Shown: one piece after another, positions 54,939 through 64,000 of the stretch
How positions within the stretch are numbered: the first letter of the stretch is position 1
Layout: each line of letters starts with the position of its first letter
Assembly: GCF_900637655.1 (NCBI RefSeq)
Contig: NZ_LR134384.1
Coordinates: forward strand, 186,001 to 250,000
Reading direction: 5' to 3'
From: Segatella oris
GTDB taxonomy: Bacteria; Bacteroidota; Bacteroidia; Bacteroidales; Bacteroidaceae
DNA length: 64,000 bases
Program-made: the position numbers and the translations under genes
The notes under the pieces: model-generated
The model's input: only the letters and a program-made list of their open reading frames with translations
Database searches by the model: none
Told to the model about the DNA's origin: nothing

Positions 54939-57900
54939 ATGTACAAACATACAAGAATAAATAAGATACTGACCATCGTCTTGTTACTCGTCAACGTTCT
55001 TACGGCATCAGCACAAACAGCAGGAACAGTCTCCGGAACGATTAAGAACGAACAGGGCGAGACACTCATAGGCGCATATGTGCAGGTATTAGAGACGAAA
55101 ATAAAAGCTGTTACTGATGTAGATGGCCATTTCACCATTAAAGCTGCTATAGGCCAGACCATACAAGCGAGCTACATCGGTATGACAACCAAAAGCGTGA
55201 AAGTCACAGGTAATCGTCCTTTAGACATCGTTCTGAAAAGCGACAGCCGCCAGATTGAAGAAGTTGTGGTAACAGGTTATCAGAACATCCGCAACCGTGT
55301 GTACACCGGAGCCGCTTCATCTGTCAAGATGGACGACATCAAACTTGAAGGTATTGCTGATGTCTCACGCATGCTTGAGGGGCGTGTGCCAGGATTATCA
55401 ATACAAAACATATCGGGAACTTTCGGTTCTGCTCCCCGCATCAATATTCGAGGCGGTGCCTCTATCATCGGCAATGTGCAACCTTTGTGGGTCATTGATG
55501 GCGCTGTATACGAAGATCTCGTACACCTCAGCCTTGACCAATTGGCATCCGGAGATGCTGTTACGCTTATCAGTTCCGCCGTTTCAGGGCTCAATCCTGC
55601 AGACATACAGGACATACAGGTTCTGAAAGATGCCTCTGCGACCTCCGTTTATGGTGCTCGAGCACTGAATGGCGTGATTGTCATTACCACTAAAGCAGGT
55701 AAAAAAGATACTCCACTGCGTGTAACTTACTCCACAGAGAATACCATAAGGTTGAGACCCCGCTACAGCAGCTTTGACTTACTCAACTCTCAGGAAACCA
55801 TGTCACTTTTACAAGAAATGGATGATAAAGGCTATTTTGGAATTACCAATTCTCTTTATGGCCGTCGCAGTGGTATCTATTACCAATTATACAAGGGAGT
55901 GAGCACTATCAATCCAGCAACTGGTGACTACTATCTGCCCAATACACCAGAGGCAAGAATGAACTTTCTGCGTCAGCGTGAATACGCCAATACCGACTGG
56001 TTCAATCACCTCTTTACACTGAAGCCAATTACCAACCATGTAATAACGCTCTCGGGAGGTGGCAAGAATACTGCAACTTATGCGTCAATCGGTTTCTATC
56101 ACGATGCAGGTTGGACTGTTGCCGACAACGTAAGTCGTCTCACAGCCAACATCAAGAACACATTCTACATTAATGATAAACTGACAACAACACTCACTGC
56201 ACAAGGTAATATCCGTTCGCAGAAAGCACCTGGCACTATGCCGCAACGTAAGAACAGCACGATAGGTGTCTTCGAACGCGACTTCGACATTAATCCTTTC
56301 TCCTATGCACTCGGCACAAGTCGTACCCTCAGTCCTTATAATGAGGATGGAAGTCTCTCTTATTACCGCAACAACTGGGCGCCATTCAATATCTTCAACG
56401 AGTATGCCAATAACAAGATGAACATTGATGTACTTGATTTCAAGATACAGGGAGAAGCTACCTACAGACTCAATAACAGCCTTGCTATCAAAGCTTTGTT
56501 ATCAACTCGACAGGCATACACCAGTACAAAACACGAAATACATGAGGGTTCAAACCTTATAAAAGCTTTCAGAGCCAATGAAAATCCTTTTGTTGCCCAA
56601 CAGAACATCTACTTGGTTCACGATAAGGATAATCCACAGTTACAACCTAAGGTTGGGCTTCCCAATGGCGGTATCTTCAACAAGACCGAGGCTTCCCTGA
56701 AGAGTTTCCTTGCCCGTATCGCTTTTGATTTCGACAAGCGCATCAACGAGCACGACTTCAAAGCTTTCGCTTTCTCTGAAGTTCGTTCAGCAATCCGCAC
56801 AGTCAATCCATTCCAAGGCTATGGAATACAATACGACCGAGGCAATCAGATTTACACCAACCCCCTGATATTCAATAAACTCATCAACGAAGGCAGCGAC
56901 TATTTCAATCTGCAGAAACGCAATGATCGCGGGGTAACATTCTCTTTTAATGGTACTTACGGCTATGCAGGCAAATATGTCTTCAACATGGTTTTCAACT
57001 GCGAAGGTTCCAACACCTCGGGCAAGGGTGCACGCGCTTTATGGCTACCCACATGGAACATCGGCGGAAAATGGAACATAGATCAAGAAGACTTCCTCAA
57101 AAACAACAAAACTATATCCCGTCTTGCTCTACGTGCCAGCTACGGCTTAACAGCCAAAATGAACGAGGAAGCTATCAATGCCAATGCCATCTATAAAAGT
57201 GGAATCGTAAACCGTCATTCTTTCAAAGACAGAGAGAACAAGCTAAACATCCTGCATCTTGAAAACCGTGATCTCACATGGGAAAAGATGTATGAGCTGA
57301 ACATCGGTATGGAGTTAGGACTCTTCAACAACCGCATCAGCACAACTTTAGATGTGTATCAGCGTAACACTTTCGACCTTATAGACCTTGTCCGCACCTC
57401 TGGTGTAGGTGGTCAATACTATAAGTATGCCAACTTCGGCGATATGCGCACACGAGGAATTGAGTTGGGTGTTCACACGAAGAACATCATTACCGAAACC
57501 TTCACATGGAGTTCCAGCCTTACTGTAAGTGCAATGAATCAGAAGATTACCCGTCTGTTGAACACGCCCAATGCCTTTGACATGGTGGCAGGACGAGGTC
57601 GTGGAAACATCGTGGGCTATCCGAGAGGTTCGCTCTTCTCTTTTAATTTCCAGGGACTCAATAACCAAGGACTTCCAACCTTCAATTTCGGACGATACCC
57701 CAGCAACCAAGGTGAGCTGTCAAACATTGCCGGTGCCGACTTCCTCGACACACAATATGCCAAGTCCTATCTCATTTATCATGGTCCGATTGAACCTCGT
57801 GTCATCGGTGGTCTGTCCAATACGCTGAAATACAAGAATTGGGAACTGTCTTTCTTCCTCACCGTTCAGGCTGGCAACAAGATACGACTAAACCCTACTT

Positions 57901-58316
57901 TCGACCCGGAATTCGGTGATTTGAATGTTTTTTCCAAGTCTTACTACAACCGCTGGCTCAATCCAGGCGACGAGTATAAGACCGATGTTCCCGTACTTCC
58001 TTCGCAGGAACTCATTGCAGCTGTAGGCAAAGAAAATATCGAACGCGCCTACAATACCTATAACTACTCTCAGATGCGAGTGGCCGACGGAGGCTTTGTG
58101 CGCATGAAGAACATCTCTCTGGCATACAATGTTCCCGAAAACTTCTTGAAGAAGGTGCACCTCCACTCTATGAACCTGAACTTAAACTTGACCAATCCTT
58201 TCTTGATCTATTCAGACAAGAAACTCAAAGGTCAAGACCCTGAATATTATAAATCGGGAGGTGTGTCACTACCTACACCGAAACAGTACACAGTAACTTT
58301 GAACATTGGCTTCTAA
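54939..58316 (+). CDS. SusC/RagA-family TonB-dependent transporter (third pair)
   Basis: The protein is 1125 residues with a signal peptide (ending NVLTASAQ). The carboxypeptidase-D-like domain (GTVSGTIKNEQGETLIGAYV, about residues 29-105), TonB box (IEEVVVTGYQ), plug (SRMLEGRVPGLSI, PADIQDIQVLKDASATSVYGARALNGVIVITTK) and a barrel ending YTVTLNIGF are clear. It is not close to the two N-glycan SusC proteins; VLKDASATSVYGARALNG is the common RagA form. It follows the FecA-like gene by 48 bp and probably shares its transcript. Its downstream lipoproteins suggest a metal complex or peptide ligand rather than a glycan. Confidence 0.93.
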   Translation: MYKHTRINKILTIVLLLVNVLTASAQTAGTVSGTIKNEQGETLIGAYVQVLETKIKAVTDVDGHFTIKAAIGQTIQASYIGMTTKSVKVTGNRPLDIVLKSDSRQIEEVVVTGYQNIRNRVYTGAASSVKMDDIKLEGIADVSRMLEGRVPGLSIQNISGTFGSAPRINIRGGASIIGNVQPLWVIDGAVYEDLVHLSLDQLASGDAVTLISSAVSGLNPADIQDIQVLKDASATSVYGARALNGVIVITTKAGKKDTPLRVTYSTENTIRLRPRYSSFDLLNSQETMSLLQEMDDKGYFGITNSLYGRRSGIYYQLYKGVSTINPATGDYYLPNTPEARMNFLRQREYANTDWFNHLFTLKPITNHVITLSGGGKNTATYASIGFYHDAGWTVADNVSRLTANIKNTFYINDKLTTTLTAQGNIRSQKAPGTMPQRKNSTIGVFERDFDINPFSYALGTSRTLSPYNEDGSLSYYRNNWAPFNIFNEYANNKMNIDVLDFKIQGEATYRLNNSLAIKALLSTRQAYTSTKHEIHEGSNLIKAFRANENPFVAQQNIYLVHDKDNPQLQPKVGLPNGGIFNKTEASLKSFLARIAFDFDKRINEHDFKAFAFSEVRSAIRTVNPFQGYGIQYDRGNQIYTNPLIFNKLINEGSDYFNLQKRNDRGVTFSFNGTYGYAGKYVFNMVFNCEGSNTSGKGARALWLPTWNIGGKWNIDQEDFLKNNKTISRLALRASYGLTAKMNEEAINANAIYKSGIVNRHSFKDRENKLNILHLENRDLTWEKMYELNIGMELGLFNNRISTTLDVYQRNTFDLIDLVRTSGVGGQYYKYANFGDMRTRGIELGVHTKNIITETFTWSSSLTVSAMNQKITRLLNTPNAFDMVAGRGRGNIVGYPRGSLFSFNFQGLNNQGLPTFNFGRYPSNQGELSNIAGADFLDTQYAKSYLIYHGPIEPRVIGGLSNTLKYKNWELSFFLTVQAGNKIRLNPTFDPEFGDLNVFSKSYYNRWLNPGDEYKTDVPVLPSQELIAAVGKENIERAYNTYNYSQMRVADGGFVRMKNISLAYNVPENFLKKVHLHSMNLNLNLTNPFLIYSDKKLKGQDPEYYKSGGVSLPTPKQYTVTLNIGF

Positions 58317-58327
58317 CAAGATAAAAT

Positions 58328-59857
58328 ATGAAAACAAAAATATATTTATTACTGTTCACTGTAGCTGCTTTTCTTTTCAGCAGCTGCAATGACTATCTTG
58401 ACAAAAGTCCTGACTCGGGACTGGATGTAGATATTGATACCGAGGACAAAATAGCCGAACTCCTCACCGGGGCATATCCCGAAGCAAGCTATATCCCTTT
58501 CCTTGAACCGCGCACCGACAACGTTGCAGAGCGTGTGAACGGCATCCACTCACGGCTGAACGAAGCAATGTTCTTTTGGGAAGACTATGATCAGGAAGAC
58601 CTTGACACGCCGCTGAACTACTGGAATGCCTGCTATAAAGGCATTGCACAAGCAAACAAGGCCCTCGAATTACTGACCCGCTATCCTAAGAGCGACCGAG
58701 TAAAGGCATTATATGGCGAGGCTTTCCTGCTAAGAGCCTATCTGCATTTCATGTTGGTCAACATCTGGTCTGAGCCTTACGGTGGAAAATCAACCGACTT
58801 GGGCATACCTTACATCACTAAACCAGAGAAACATGCGCTGGTCGACTACGACCGAGGAACGGTAAACGAGGTATATGATAAGATAGAAAAAGACTTGAAG
58901 CTTGGTATTTCCTTAGTTTCAGACGCCTATTACAAGCATCCTAAGTTCCACTTCAACAAGAAGGCAGCCTATGCTTTTGCCTCTCGTTTCTATCTGATGA
59001 AAGGTGATTGGAAAGCAGTGATAGCCTATTCAGACTATGTTTTGGGAGGTGATCCGAAGCGGATGCTCCGTCCTTGGCGACAATATGCCAACGAATTGGA
59101 ATTCAACCACAAGAACCTCTTCCGCCGATACAATTCCACTGACGAGCCAGCCAATCTGCTGATGACAACAACAGAGTCGCGTCTGGCACGCACAACACCA
59201 ACCGAAAAGTACGGTTCTACATTCGAAACAGTCGACAAAGTCTTTGCCAAGACAGGCATTGAAGGTGCACGTGACTACGAAAAGATGAACTTTATCGGCA
59301 CCTATATCTTCACATCATCGCTTGCTCCCGTAACAACAGGGCGCTATTTAGCTAAGTTTGACGAGCTGTCGAATGTCGAAAGTACAGGCTCTAAGCCTCG
59401 CGGACTCTACGTAACCAATGTGCTTTTCAGTGTCGATGAGGTGCTGCTGAACCGTATGGAGGCGTATGCCATGCTCAGGGATTACAATCATGCCATTGAT
59501 GACTACCTGCAATACATGCAAGGTAAGTTTGGTTTCTTCCCCTCTGTAGAACGTTCTGTGTACACATCTACAAACAGTAACAATTACAACATCTACACAC
59601 CGTTCTACGGTCTGACACTGAAACAGCTGGCAATGGTGAAGCTCTTCCTCGACTTCCGCCGCAAAGAGTTCTATCAGGAAGGCCTGCGTTGGTTCGACAT
59701 TCGCCGCTTCCATTTGGCTGTGAAACGCTCCTCGAAGAGTTCCTATTACTTCCCTTTGGAGAAAGACGACCCCCGCAAGGTACTCCAGATACCGGCAGAA
59801 GCCATTCAGCGAGGCTTAGCTCCCAATCCAAGAGAACGCAATGAACCTCTCAGATAA
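58328..59857 (+). CDS. SusD/RagB-family lipoprotein (third pair)
   Basis: The protein is 509 residues with a lipobox (FLFSSC) followed by NDYLDKSPDSGL, the usual RagB start. SusD helices include YWNACYKGIAQANKALELL, GEAFLLRAYLHFMLVNIWSEPYGG and NKKAAYAFASRFYLMKGDW. The C-terminus has LDFRRKEFYQEGLRWFDIRRFHL, a conserved SusD motif. It starts 11 bp after the SusC stop. It should form the lid of the third SusC. The ligand is unknown. No glycosidase gene is linked to this pair. Confidence 0.93.
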   Translation: MKTKIYLLLFTVAAFLFSSCNDYLDKSPDSGLDVDIDTEDKIAELLTGAYPEASYIPFLEPRTDNVAERVNGIHSRLNEAMFFWEDYDQEDLDTPLNYWNACYKGIAQANKALELLTRYPKSDRVKALYGEAFLLRAYLHFMLVNIWSEPYGGKSTDLGIPYITKPEKHALVDYDRGTVNEVYDKIEKDLKLGISLVSDAYYKHPKFHFNKKAAYAFASRFYLMKGDWKAVIAYSDYVLGGDPKRMLRPWRQYANELEFNHKNLFRRYNSTDEPANLLMTTTESRLARTTPTEKYGSTFETVDKVFAKTGIEGARDYEKMNFIGTYIFTSSLAPVTTGRYLAKFDELSNVESTGSKPRGLYVTNVLFSVDEVLLNRMEAYAMLRDYNHAIDDYLQYMQGKFGFFPSVERSVYTSTNSNNYNIYTPFYGLTLKQLAMVKLFLDFRRKEFYQEGLRWFDIRRFHLAVKRSSKSSYYFPLEKDDPRKVLQIPAEAIQRGLAPNPRERNEPLR

Positions 59858-59937
59858 AGTGAACGAAAACAACACGTAACTATCAGTAAATCAGCATATC
59901 ATATATGTATAATAGGCCGTGCTCCCCTAAATGGAAA

Positions 59938-60045
59938 ATAACTCAAGTCAAATTACGTCGTAACTTGACTTGAATGAGGCTGCAATCAGACTTGAGTTAC
60001 ACTGCAATCAGACTTAAGTTACACTGCAATCAGACTTGAGTTGTT
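59938..60045. repeat. 22-bp palindromic tandem array G (5 units)
   Basis: Cores at 59945, 59967, 59989, 60011 and 60033 (AAGTCAAATT, GACTTGAATG, GACTTGAGTT, GACTTAAGTT, GACTTGAGTT). The last three units are nearly identical, so local expansion looks recent. It fills most of the gap between the third SusD gene and the metallohydrolase-like gene. Confidence 0.88.
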
Positions 60046-60127
60046 TTTCATAAGAAACCAGCCGACAGTAAGACTGACAAGTATATATGCAACATCATAA
60101 CTGATAAAGAAAAGTAATCAAACGAAT

Positions 60128-61087
60128 ATGAAAAAGATATTTTTAGTTCTCCTCACAGCATTTACCCTCATGGGATGCAGCAATGAAAAGCTGAGCGACA
60201 GGAGTGTGGTTGATGATGGTAAGAAACAAATAGAGAACACAGAACTCGACAAGTGGATACTCGACAACATAACCAAGCCCTATGGCATTGAAGTTATCTA
60301 TCGCTGGGAGAAGAACGCGGGTGGAACGGGCACTTTCATCTATCCTCCAAAGATAGAGAAAGTACGTGCTGTGCTTGAAGCAGTAAAGGAACTTGGACTT
60401 GAAACTTATCAGCTCAAGGAAGTTGCCGGCGAGGGTTTTCTGCGGGGAAGAGTGCCGATAAAGCTCTACCTCTATGGTGGTGGAAACCCTGATGAGAATG
60501 GAGTGGAACGACTTTATAATCACCAACTGACCGCAGCTGAAATGTGCCTTTATCATGTCAACGACTTTAATCCGAAGGATGCTGACAAACTTTACGTGCT
60601 CATGCGCAGCGTGCATCATCAATTGGCCAAGCGACTCATGCAGCTTATCCCCTACGATCGTGATAAATTCTCCAGCATCAGTGCTAACCGATACACAGGA
60701 TCTACGGAGCCAATAGCAGCACCCTTGAGTTATGCCCGCACGGGAAAAGAGAAGTTCGGCCTTGACAGCTACGCAAACAAACGCGGCTTTTACACGATGC
60801 TCTCTTTCCTTTCGGCTGAAGACGACTTTGCAGAAATCATCAGTGCCACGCTGACTTCCAAGCCCAAGGAACTGGCAGATGCCGCTGTTACGGCAAAGAC
60901 TCCCGATACAGACATTGACCCCGAGGTCGCTCAACGCTATGCCAAGGAAGCAGAACAAGCGTACAAGGAATTCATGGAAAAGCAGACCTTTGTCAATGAA
61001 TATGTACAGAAGGCTTGGCACATCAACCTCAAGCAGATGCAGGTAATCAGTGTTCGCAGACTATACTCCTACGTAAAACAACATTAA
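60128..61087 (+). CDS. Metallohydrolase-family lipoprotein with a disrupted HExxH site
   Basis: The protein is 319 residues with a lipobox (AFTLMGC, Cys17). The plan (WILDNITKPYGIEVIYRW, a central helix, then AEDDFAEIISATL) fits the zinc metallohydrolase lipoproteins that accompany SusC/SusD import systems. Where the family has HExxH, this protein reads VHHQLAKRLMQ: the catalytic Glu is Gln (CAA) and the second His is Lys (AAG). The downstream Glu of EDDFAE remains. Unless another site serves, it is predicted to be inactive and perhaps only a binding subunit. DUF4302 follows by 4 bp. Confidence 0.85.
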   Translation: MKKIFLVLLTAFTLMGCSNEKLSDRSVVDDGKKQIENTELDKWILDNITKPYGIEVIYRWEKNAGGTGTFIYPPKIEKVRAVLEAVKELGLETYQLKEVAGEGFLRGRVPIKLYLYGGGNPDENGVERLYNHQLTAAEMCLYHVNDFNPKDADKLYVLMRSVHHQLAKRLMQLIPYDRDKFSSISANRYTGSTEPIAAPLSYARTGKEKFGLDSYANKRGFYTMLSFLSAEDDFAEIISATLTSKPKELADAAVTAKTPDTDIDPEVAQRYAKEAEQAYKEFMEKQTFVNEYVQKAWHINLKQMQVISVRRLYSYVKQH

Positions 61088-61091
61088 AAAA

Positions 61092-62126
61092 ATGAAATAT
61101 AGAAATCTAATCCGATACAGTTTCATGCTGCCTCTGTTGTTCCTGGCAGCCTGCTCATCCAATGATGATGCCTTCGACAAGTCTCCATCTCAGCGCAGCA
61201 GTGAGAGCATAGCTGCCTTGAAAGAAGAACTCGTGAATGCACCACATGGCTGGAGGGTAATCTATTTTCCCAAAACAGATTCTCTGTTGTTCTCCAATCC
61301 GTCAGAACTGATACCCCATAATGGCTTCAGAGGACGCTACGGATATGGCGGTGACTGCTTTACGATGAAATTCAATGCCGATAACACTGTGGAAATGCGT
61401 GCCGACTTCAATGCCGGAACAGTGGCAGCGGCGAAGAAAAGCGAGTATCTCGTCGGTCGTAACAGCTATACACAGTTGAGCTTCATCACTTATACTTACC
61501 TGCATCAATTGGTAAACGACCGCTTTGCGGGTTCGTCTGATTTTCTTTATATGGGTAAGAATGAAGATGGCGAATTGGTGTTTCGCACAGCTTCCTACTT
61601 GCAGCCTGCCCGCGAATACATTGTATTCACAAAGCTGAAAAGCAAGGATGACACGCTTGTCATTGCACGCAAAGCATATGAAAACCGCGCTTTCTTTGAA
61701 CGGATGGTTAATCCACAACTGCTCATTCACCGTGGTGGACGCACCTATTTCCGCAGTGATCTCTATATCAAACGCAACGTTGAGACCAACCAGGCCTTAC
61801 TGAAGGAGATCGCAGAGAAGAAATATTATCTCTTTCTTTTTACCAAGAAGAAAAACCCAATCCCCGACTATCCGGCTAAAGAGATTACAGGTTTAGGCTC
61901 CGGATATACAGGTACAGAGTATGGCATCACGTTCAGATCGGGCTTGCGCTATGACAGCAAGACGATATTCTACGATTTTGAACGTGTCGGCAACCGCTTT
62001 GAAGCAGAGCTTGTTTCGGTTTATGACCCGCTTCTCCGCCGTAGCCGATTGGTCAGCAAGCATCTGCATCCGGAAGGAGAGTTCACGGGTATTCGGGCAG
62101 AAATCTACGATGCTCCCATAGAATGA
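61092..62126 (+). CDS. DUF4302 family lipoprotein
   Basis: The protein is 344 residues with a lipobox (LLFLAAC). SSNDDAFDKSPSQRSSESIAALKEELVNAPHGWRVIYFP and the beta-rich centre (FTMKFNADNTVEMRADF) match DUF4302 proteins, which recur next to SusC/SusD and metallohydrolase-like lipoproteins in Bacteroidetes. The function is unknown. A single-domain, largely beta fold on the periplasmic or outer surface is likely. It begins 4 bp after the metallohydrolase-like gene, so the two are co-translated. Confidence 0.82.
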   Translation: MKYRNLIRYSFMLPLLFLAACSSNDDAFDKSPSQRSSESIAALKEELVNAPHGWRVIYFPKTDSLLFSNPSELIPHNGFRGRYGYGGDCFTMKFNADNTVEMRADFNAGTVAAAKKSEYLVGRNSYTQLSFITYTYLHQLVNDRFAGSSDFLYMGKNEDGELVFRTASYLQPAREYIVFTKLKSKDDTLVIARKAYENRAFFERMVNPQLLIHRGGRTYFRSDLYIKRNVETNQALLKEIAEKKYYLFLFTKKKNPIPDYPAKEITGLGSGYTGTEYGITFRSGLRYDSKTIFYDFERVGNRFEAELVSVYDPLLRRSRLVSKHLHPEGEFTGIRAEIYDAPIE

Positions 62127-62169
62127 TGCCAAGAAGATATATAACAAACCATTAAGAATGTAAAAAGCA

Positions 62170-62796
62170 ATGATTATGATACGAAGTAAATATGCCGTTC
62201 TTTTCCTGGCAATGCTTGCTATGGGATGCTCGCCCAGCAGTGAAGATTATGCCGAGGAAGATTATGAAAAGCTCTTTCCCTTTGGTGGAATTGAGAAACC
62301 TAAGGTGTCGTATGAAGACCAAGTTGTGCAGTTAGGTGATCCTTATGCCTCTGTGTCTGACTTTGTTTACCCAGGAGTTGAGATTACTGAAAACGTGAGA
62401 ACCTATAAGGTGACGCTCACTTGTTCTTTTAAGGAACGTGGCTTCACAGACAAGGATAAAGGAGAGGACAAGGTAGAATCGCGCTATTTTATCCGTTATG
62501 TCGGTAGGGATAAGAAACTGCATACAATAGCAACCGACAAGCGTGCAGAGGGAACAGATTTCTTGCTCACGAAAAACAAGGAGCATACGGTTACTTTCTC
62601 TGCCAAATCAGGCTTCCCAATGTATCTCTGGGTGAATGGTGTCGGCCCGCAGAACTCTTCTGTACATGCCACAATCTCTGCTGTGTCAGAAGATGGGTTC
62701 ACTGTAGTGAATCCCCTAACCGTACACGAATATCAGAACCAAGAGGGTATTGATAAGATCAAAGCACCATTCTGTGCTTATGTCATCCTTCCTTAA
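62170..62796 (+). CDS. Lipoprotein of unknown function
   Basis: The protein is 208 residues with a lipobox (LAMLAMGC). An acidic stretch (SSEDYAEEDYEKLF) is followed by a beta-rich domain with VTLTCSFKERGF and FPMYLWVNG. I do not recognise the family. Two in-frame ATG codons (62170 and 62176) can start it. It lies between the DUF4302 and DUF4856-like genes in a co-directional lipoprotein run and probably belongs to the same surface complex. Confidence 0.72.
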   Translation: MIMIRSKYAVLFLAMLAMGCSPSSEDYAEEDYEKLFPFGGIEKPKVSYEDQVVQLGDPYASVSDFVYPGVEITENVRTYKVTLTCSFKERGFTDKDKGEDKVESRYFIRYVGRDKKLHTIATDKRAEGTDFLLTKNKEHTVTFSAKSGFPMYLWVNGVGPQNSSVHATISAVSEDGFTVVNPLTVHEYQNQEGIDKIKAPFCAYVILP

Positions 62797-62807
62797 CATG
62801 CAAAAAA

Positions 62808-64000
62808 ATGAAAAAGAATACAACTATTTATAGCCTCCTGTTCCTGCTTCTGTCAGCACTGTCTTCATGCAGTCAGTGGGAAGGAGAAACGGTGGAATCG
62901 GCTTACAGGGAACCCCAGATTCCCGATCCTTCCTATCAGTTCAAACGCACTGGCAGCAGCAGTGTTGACTATCTTGAATGCAGTCTGCTGCGTGATCCGC
63001 TCGATTATATTTACAGCAGCTATCTCAGAACCGCCAACATCATGTATGAAAGTGCAATGACCAGGGTTAAAGATTATTTTGATCATGGTGAATTTGGGTT
63101 GAAACCGCAGGAGGAACTTGCTGCTTCACCGCTCCATAAAGCCGACCGAAAGCGCATTCTTAATGATGTGGAAGAAATCTTCAAGGTCACAGGAAGGCTC
63201 AGCGGACTTGGTCAACCCAGCCCGGGAACCTATCGAAACCACAAGGCAAAGATAGGTGAAGGCGGCTATGTAGGCATTCATATTGGCGATGTCAATATTG
63301 CCTTTGCAGATGAAAAAGGCTTAGTCGTGGCCGAACTGTTCAATGGTATTGTGTGGGGAGGCATCTATTTAGATAAAATTCTAAACGTACACCTCAACGA
63401 CAGCCTGTACAATGACACTCGTTTGCGCCGTGAACATGAAAACACGTCACTGCTGCCGGGTCGCAACTACACAGAATTAGAACATCATTGGGACCTTGCT
63501 TACGGCTACTATCAATATTGGCTGCCCTTTGTACAGGCAGGCGGACTCCCCGTTTTACGCGAAAGCCGCATCAAGATTTATAATGCCTTTGCACGGGGAC
63601 GGTTGGCACTTACCGAGTATCGCTACGATGAAGTGCAACAGCAGTTGCAACTGATAAGGACTGAACTTTCAAAGGTAGCAGCAGTCAGAGCTATGAACCT
63701 GTTAGTGAGTGATATCACTTTAAGCAATCTTGACGAGGACATCAATAACGCTCTTGTCTTTCTTTCACAAGGTTGCGGTGCACTTTATGCCTTGCAGTTC
63801 ACCCTGCAGGAGTCTGGAAAACCACATCTTTCCTATAACCAGGTGAAGTCATATATCAATGAGTTGACTGCCGGCAATGGCCTTTGGGACAAGAAACGTC
63901 TCTTAGGTGATGAAGCAACGCAGGGTTCGCTCAAGCATGTGGCAGCACAGATAGGGAAAGTATATGGGCTGACACTCAACGATATTAAACGTTCGTATTA
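62808..64000 (+). CDS. DUF4856-like lipoprotein (reaches the right edge)
   Basis: The open frame starts at the ATG at 62808, 11 bp after the previous stop, and is open for 397 codons to the window end, where the last two bases are TA and a stop may follow at once. The lipobox is LLLSALSSC. SPYxxx-like helical content, LLPGRNYTELEHHWDLAYGYYQYW and a downstream helical bundle (LALTEYRYDEVQQQLQLIRTEL) fit the DUF4856 family, a helical fold that also recalls imelysin-type proteins. Its neighbours suggest a part in metal or cofactor uptake; this is inference. Confidence 0.7.
   Translation, partial: MKKNTTIYSLLFLLLSALSSCSQWEGETVESAYREPQIPDPSYQFKRTGSSSVDYLECSLLRDPLDYIYSSYLRTANIMYESAMTRVKDYFDHGEFGLKPQEELAASPLHKADRKRILNDVEEIFKVTGRLSGLGQPSPGTYRNHKAKIGEGGYVGIHIGDVNIAFADEKGLVVAELFNGIVWGGIYLDKILNVHLNDSLYNDTRLRREHENTSLLPGRNYTELEHHWDLAYGYYQYWLPFVQAGGLPVLRESRIKIYNAFARGRLALTEYRYDEVQQQLQLIRTELSKVAAVRAMNLLVSDITLSNLDEDINNALVFLSQGCGALYALQFTLQESGKPHLSYNQVKSYINELTAGNGLWDKKRLLGDEATQGSLKHVAAQIGKVYGLTLNDIKRSY

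Overview
The window looks like a chromosomal segment of a Bacteroidales bacterium, most likely a Prevotellaceae member. The signs are SusC/SusD pairs, promoters of the Bacteroidetes type (TTTG, 19-20 bp, TAnnTTTG), weak ribosome-binding sites, Omp28 and DUF6029 proteins, and C-terminal tails that resemble type IX secretion signals. No rRNA, tRNA, transposase or phage gene was seen.

Bases 1-6011 are housekeeping or unassigned genes. They are a RecD-like helicase that runs off the left edge, a small membrane-anchored protein, a DUF3822 protein and rsmD on the plus strand, then a membrane protein, a lipoprotein and a TPR protein on the minus strand.

Bases 6666-29648 and 35683-52031 form an N-glycan utilisation island. 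Two tandem surface systems each encode SusC, SusD, a GH18 endo-beta-N-acetylglucosaminidase-like lipoprotein and one or two DUF1735-type surface glycan-binding proteins. A set of mainly exported exo-enzymes could trim the imported glycan: sialidase GH33, fucosidase GH29, hexosaminidases GH20 (two) and alpha-mannosidases GH92 (two). A GH130 phosphorylase, an MFS permease, NagB and a NagB-like/LmbE fusion could handle the Man-GlcNAc core and amino sugars inside the cell. A transglutaminase-like protein and CutC follow the fucosidase. No sigma/anti-sigma pair or hybrid two-component regulator lies in the window.

Bases 30217-35216 are an envelope thiol operon: a TlpA-like thioredoxin, a DUF6029 barrel, two Omp28-like CxxC proteins and a small secreted protein. 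Bases 52635-64000 hold a FecA-like TonB receptor, a third SusC/SusD pair and four lipoproteins (a metallohydrolase relative with a broken HExxH motif, DUF4302, an unknown, and a DUF4856-like protein cut by the right edge).

The most unusual signal is noncoding. Seven gaps between co-directional genes carry tandem arrays with an exact 22-bp period. The consensus unit contains a near-perfect 19-bp palindrome (GTAATTTGASTCAAATTAC). At least two arrays sit inside a larger dispersed element with conserved left and right modules. The largest gap (16942-18369) also holds a two-repeat CRISPR-like array and a hairpin-rich palindromic element that interrupts one copy of the larger element.
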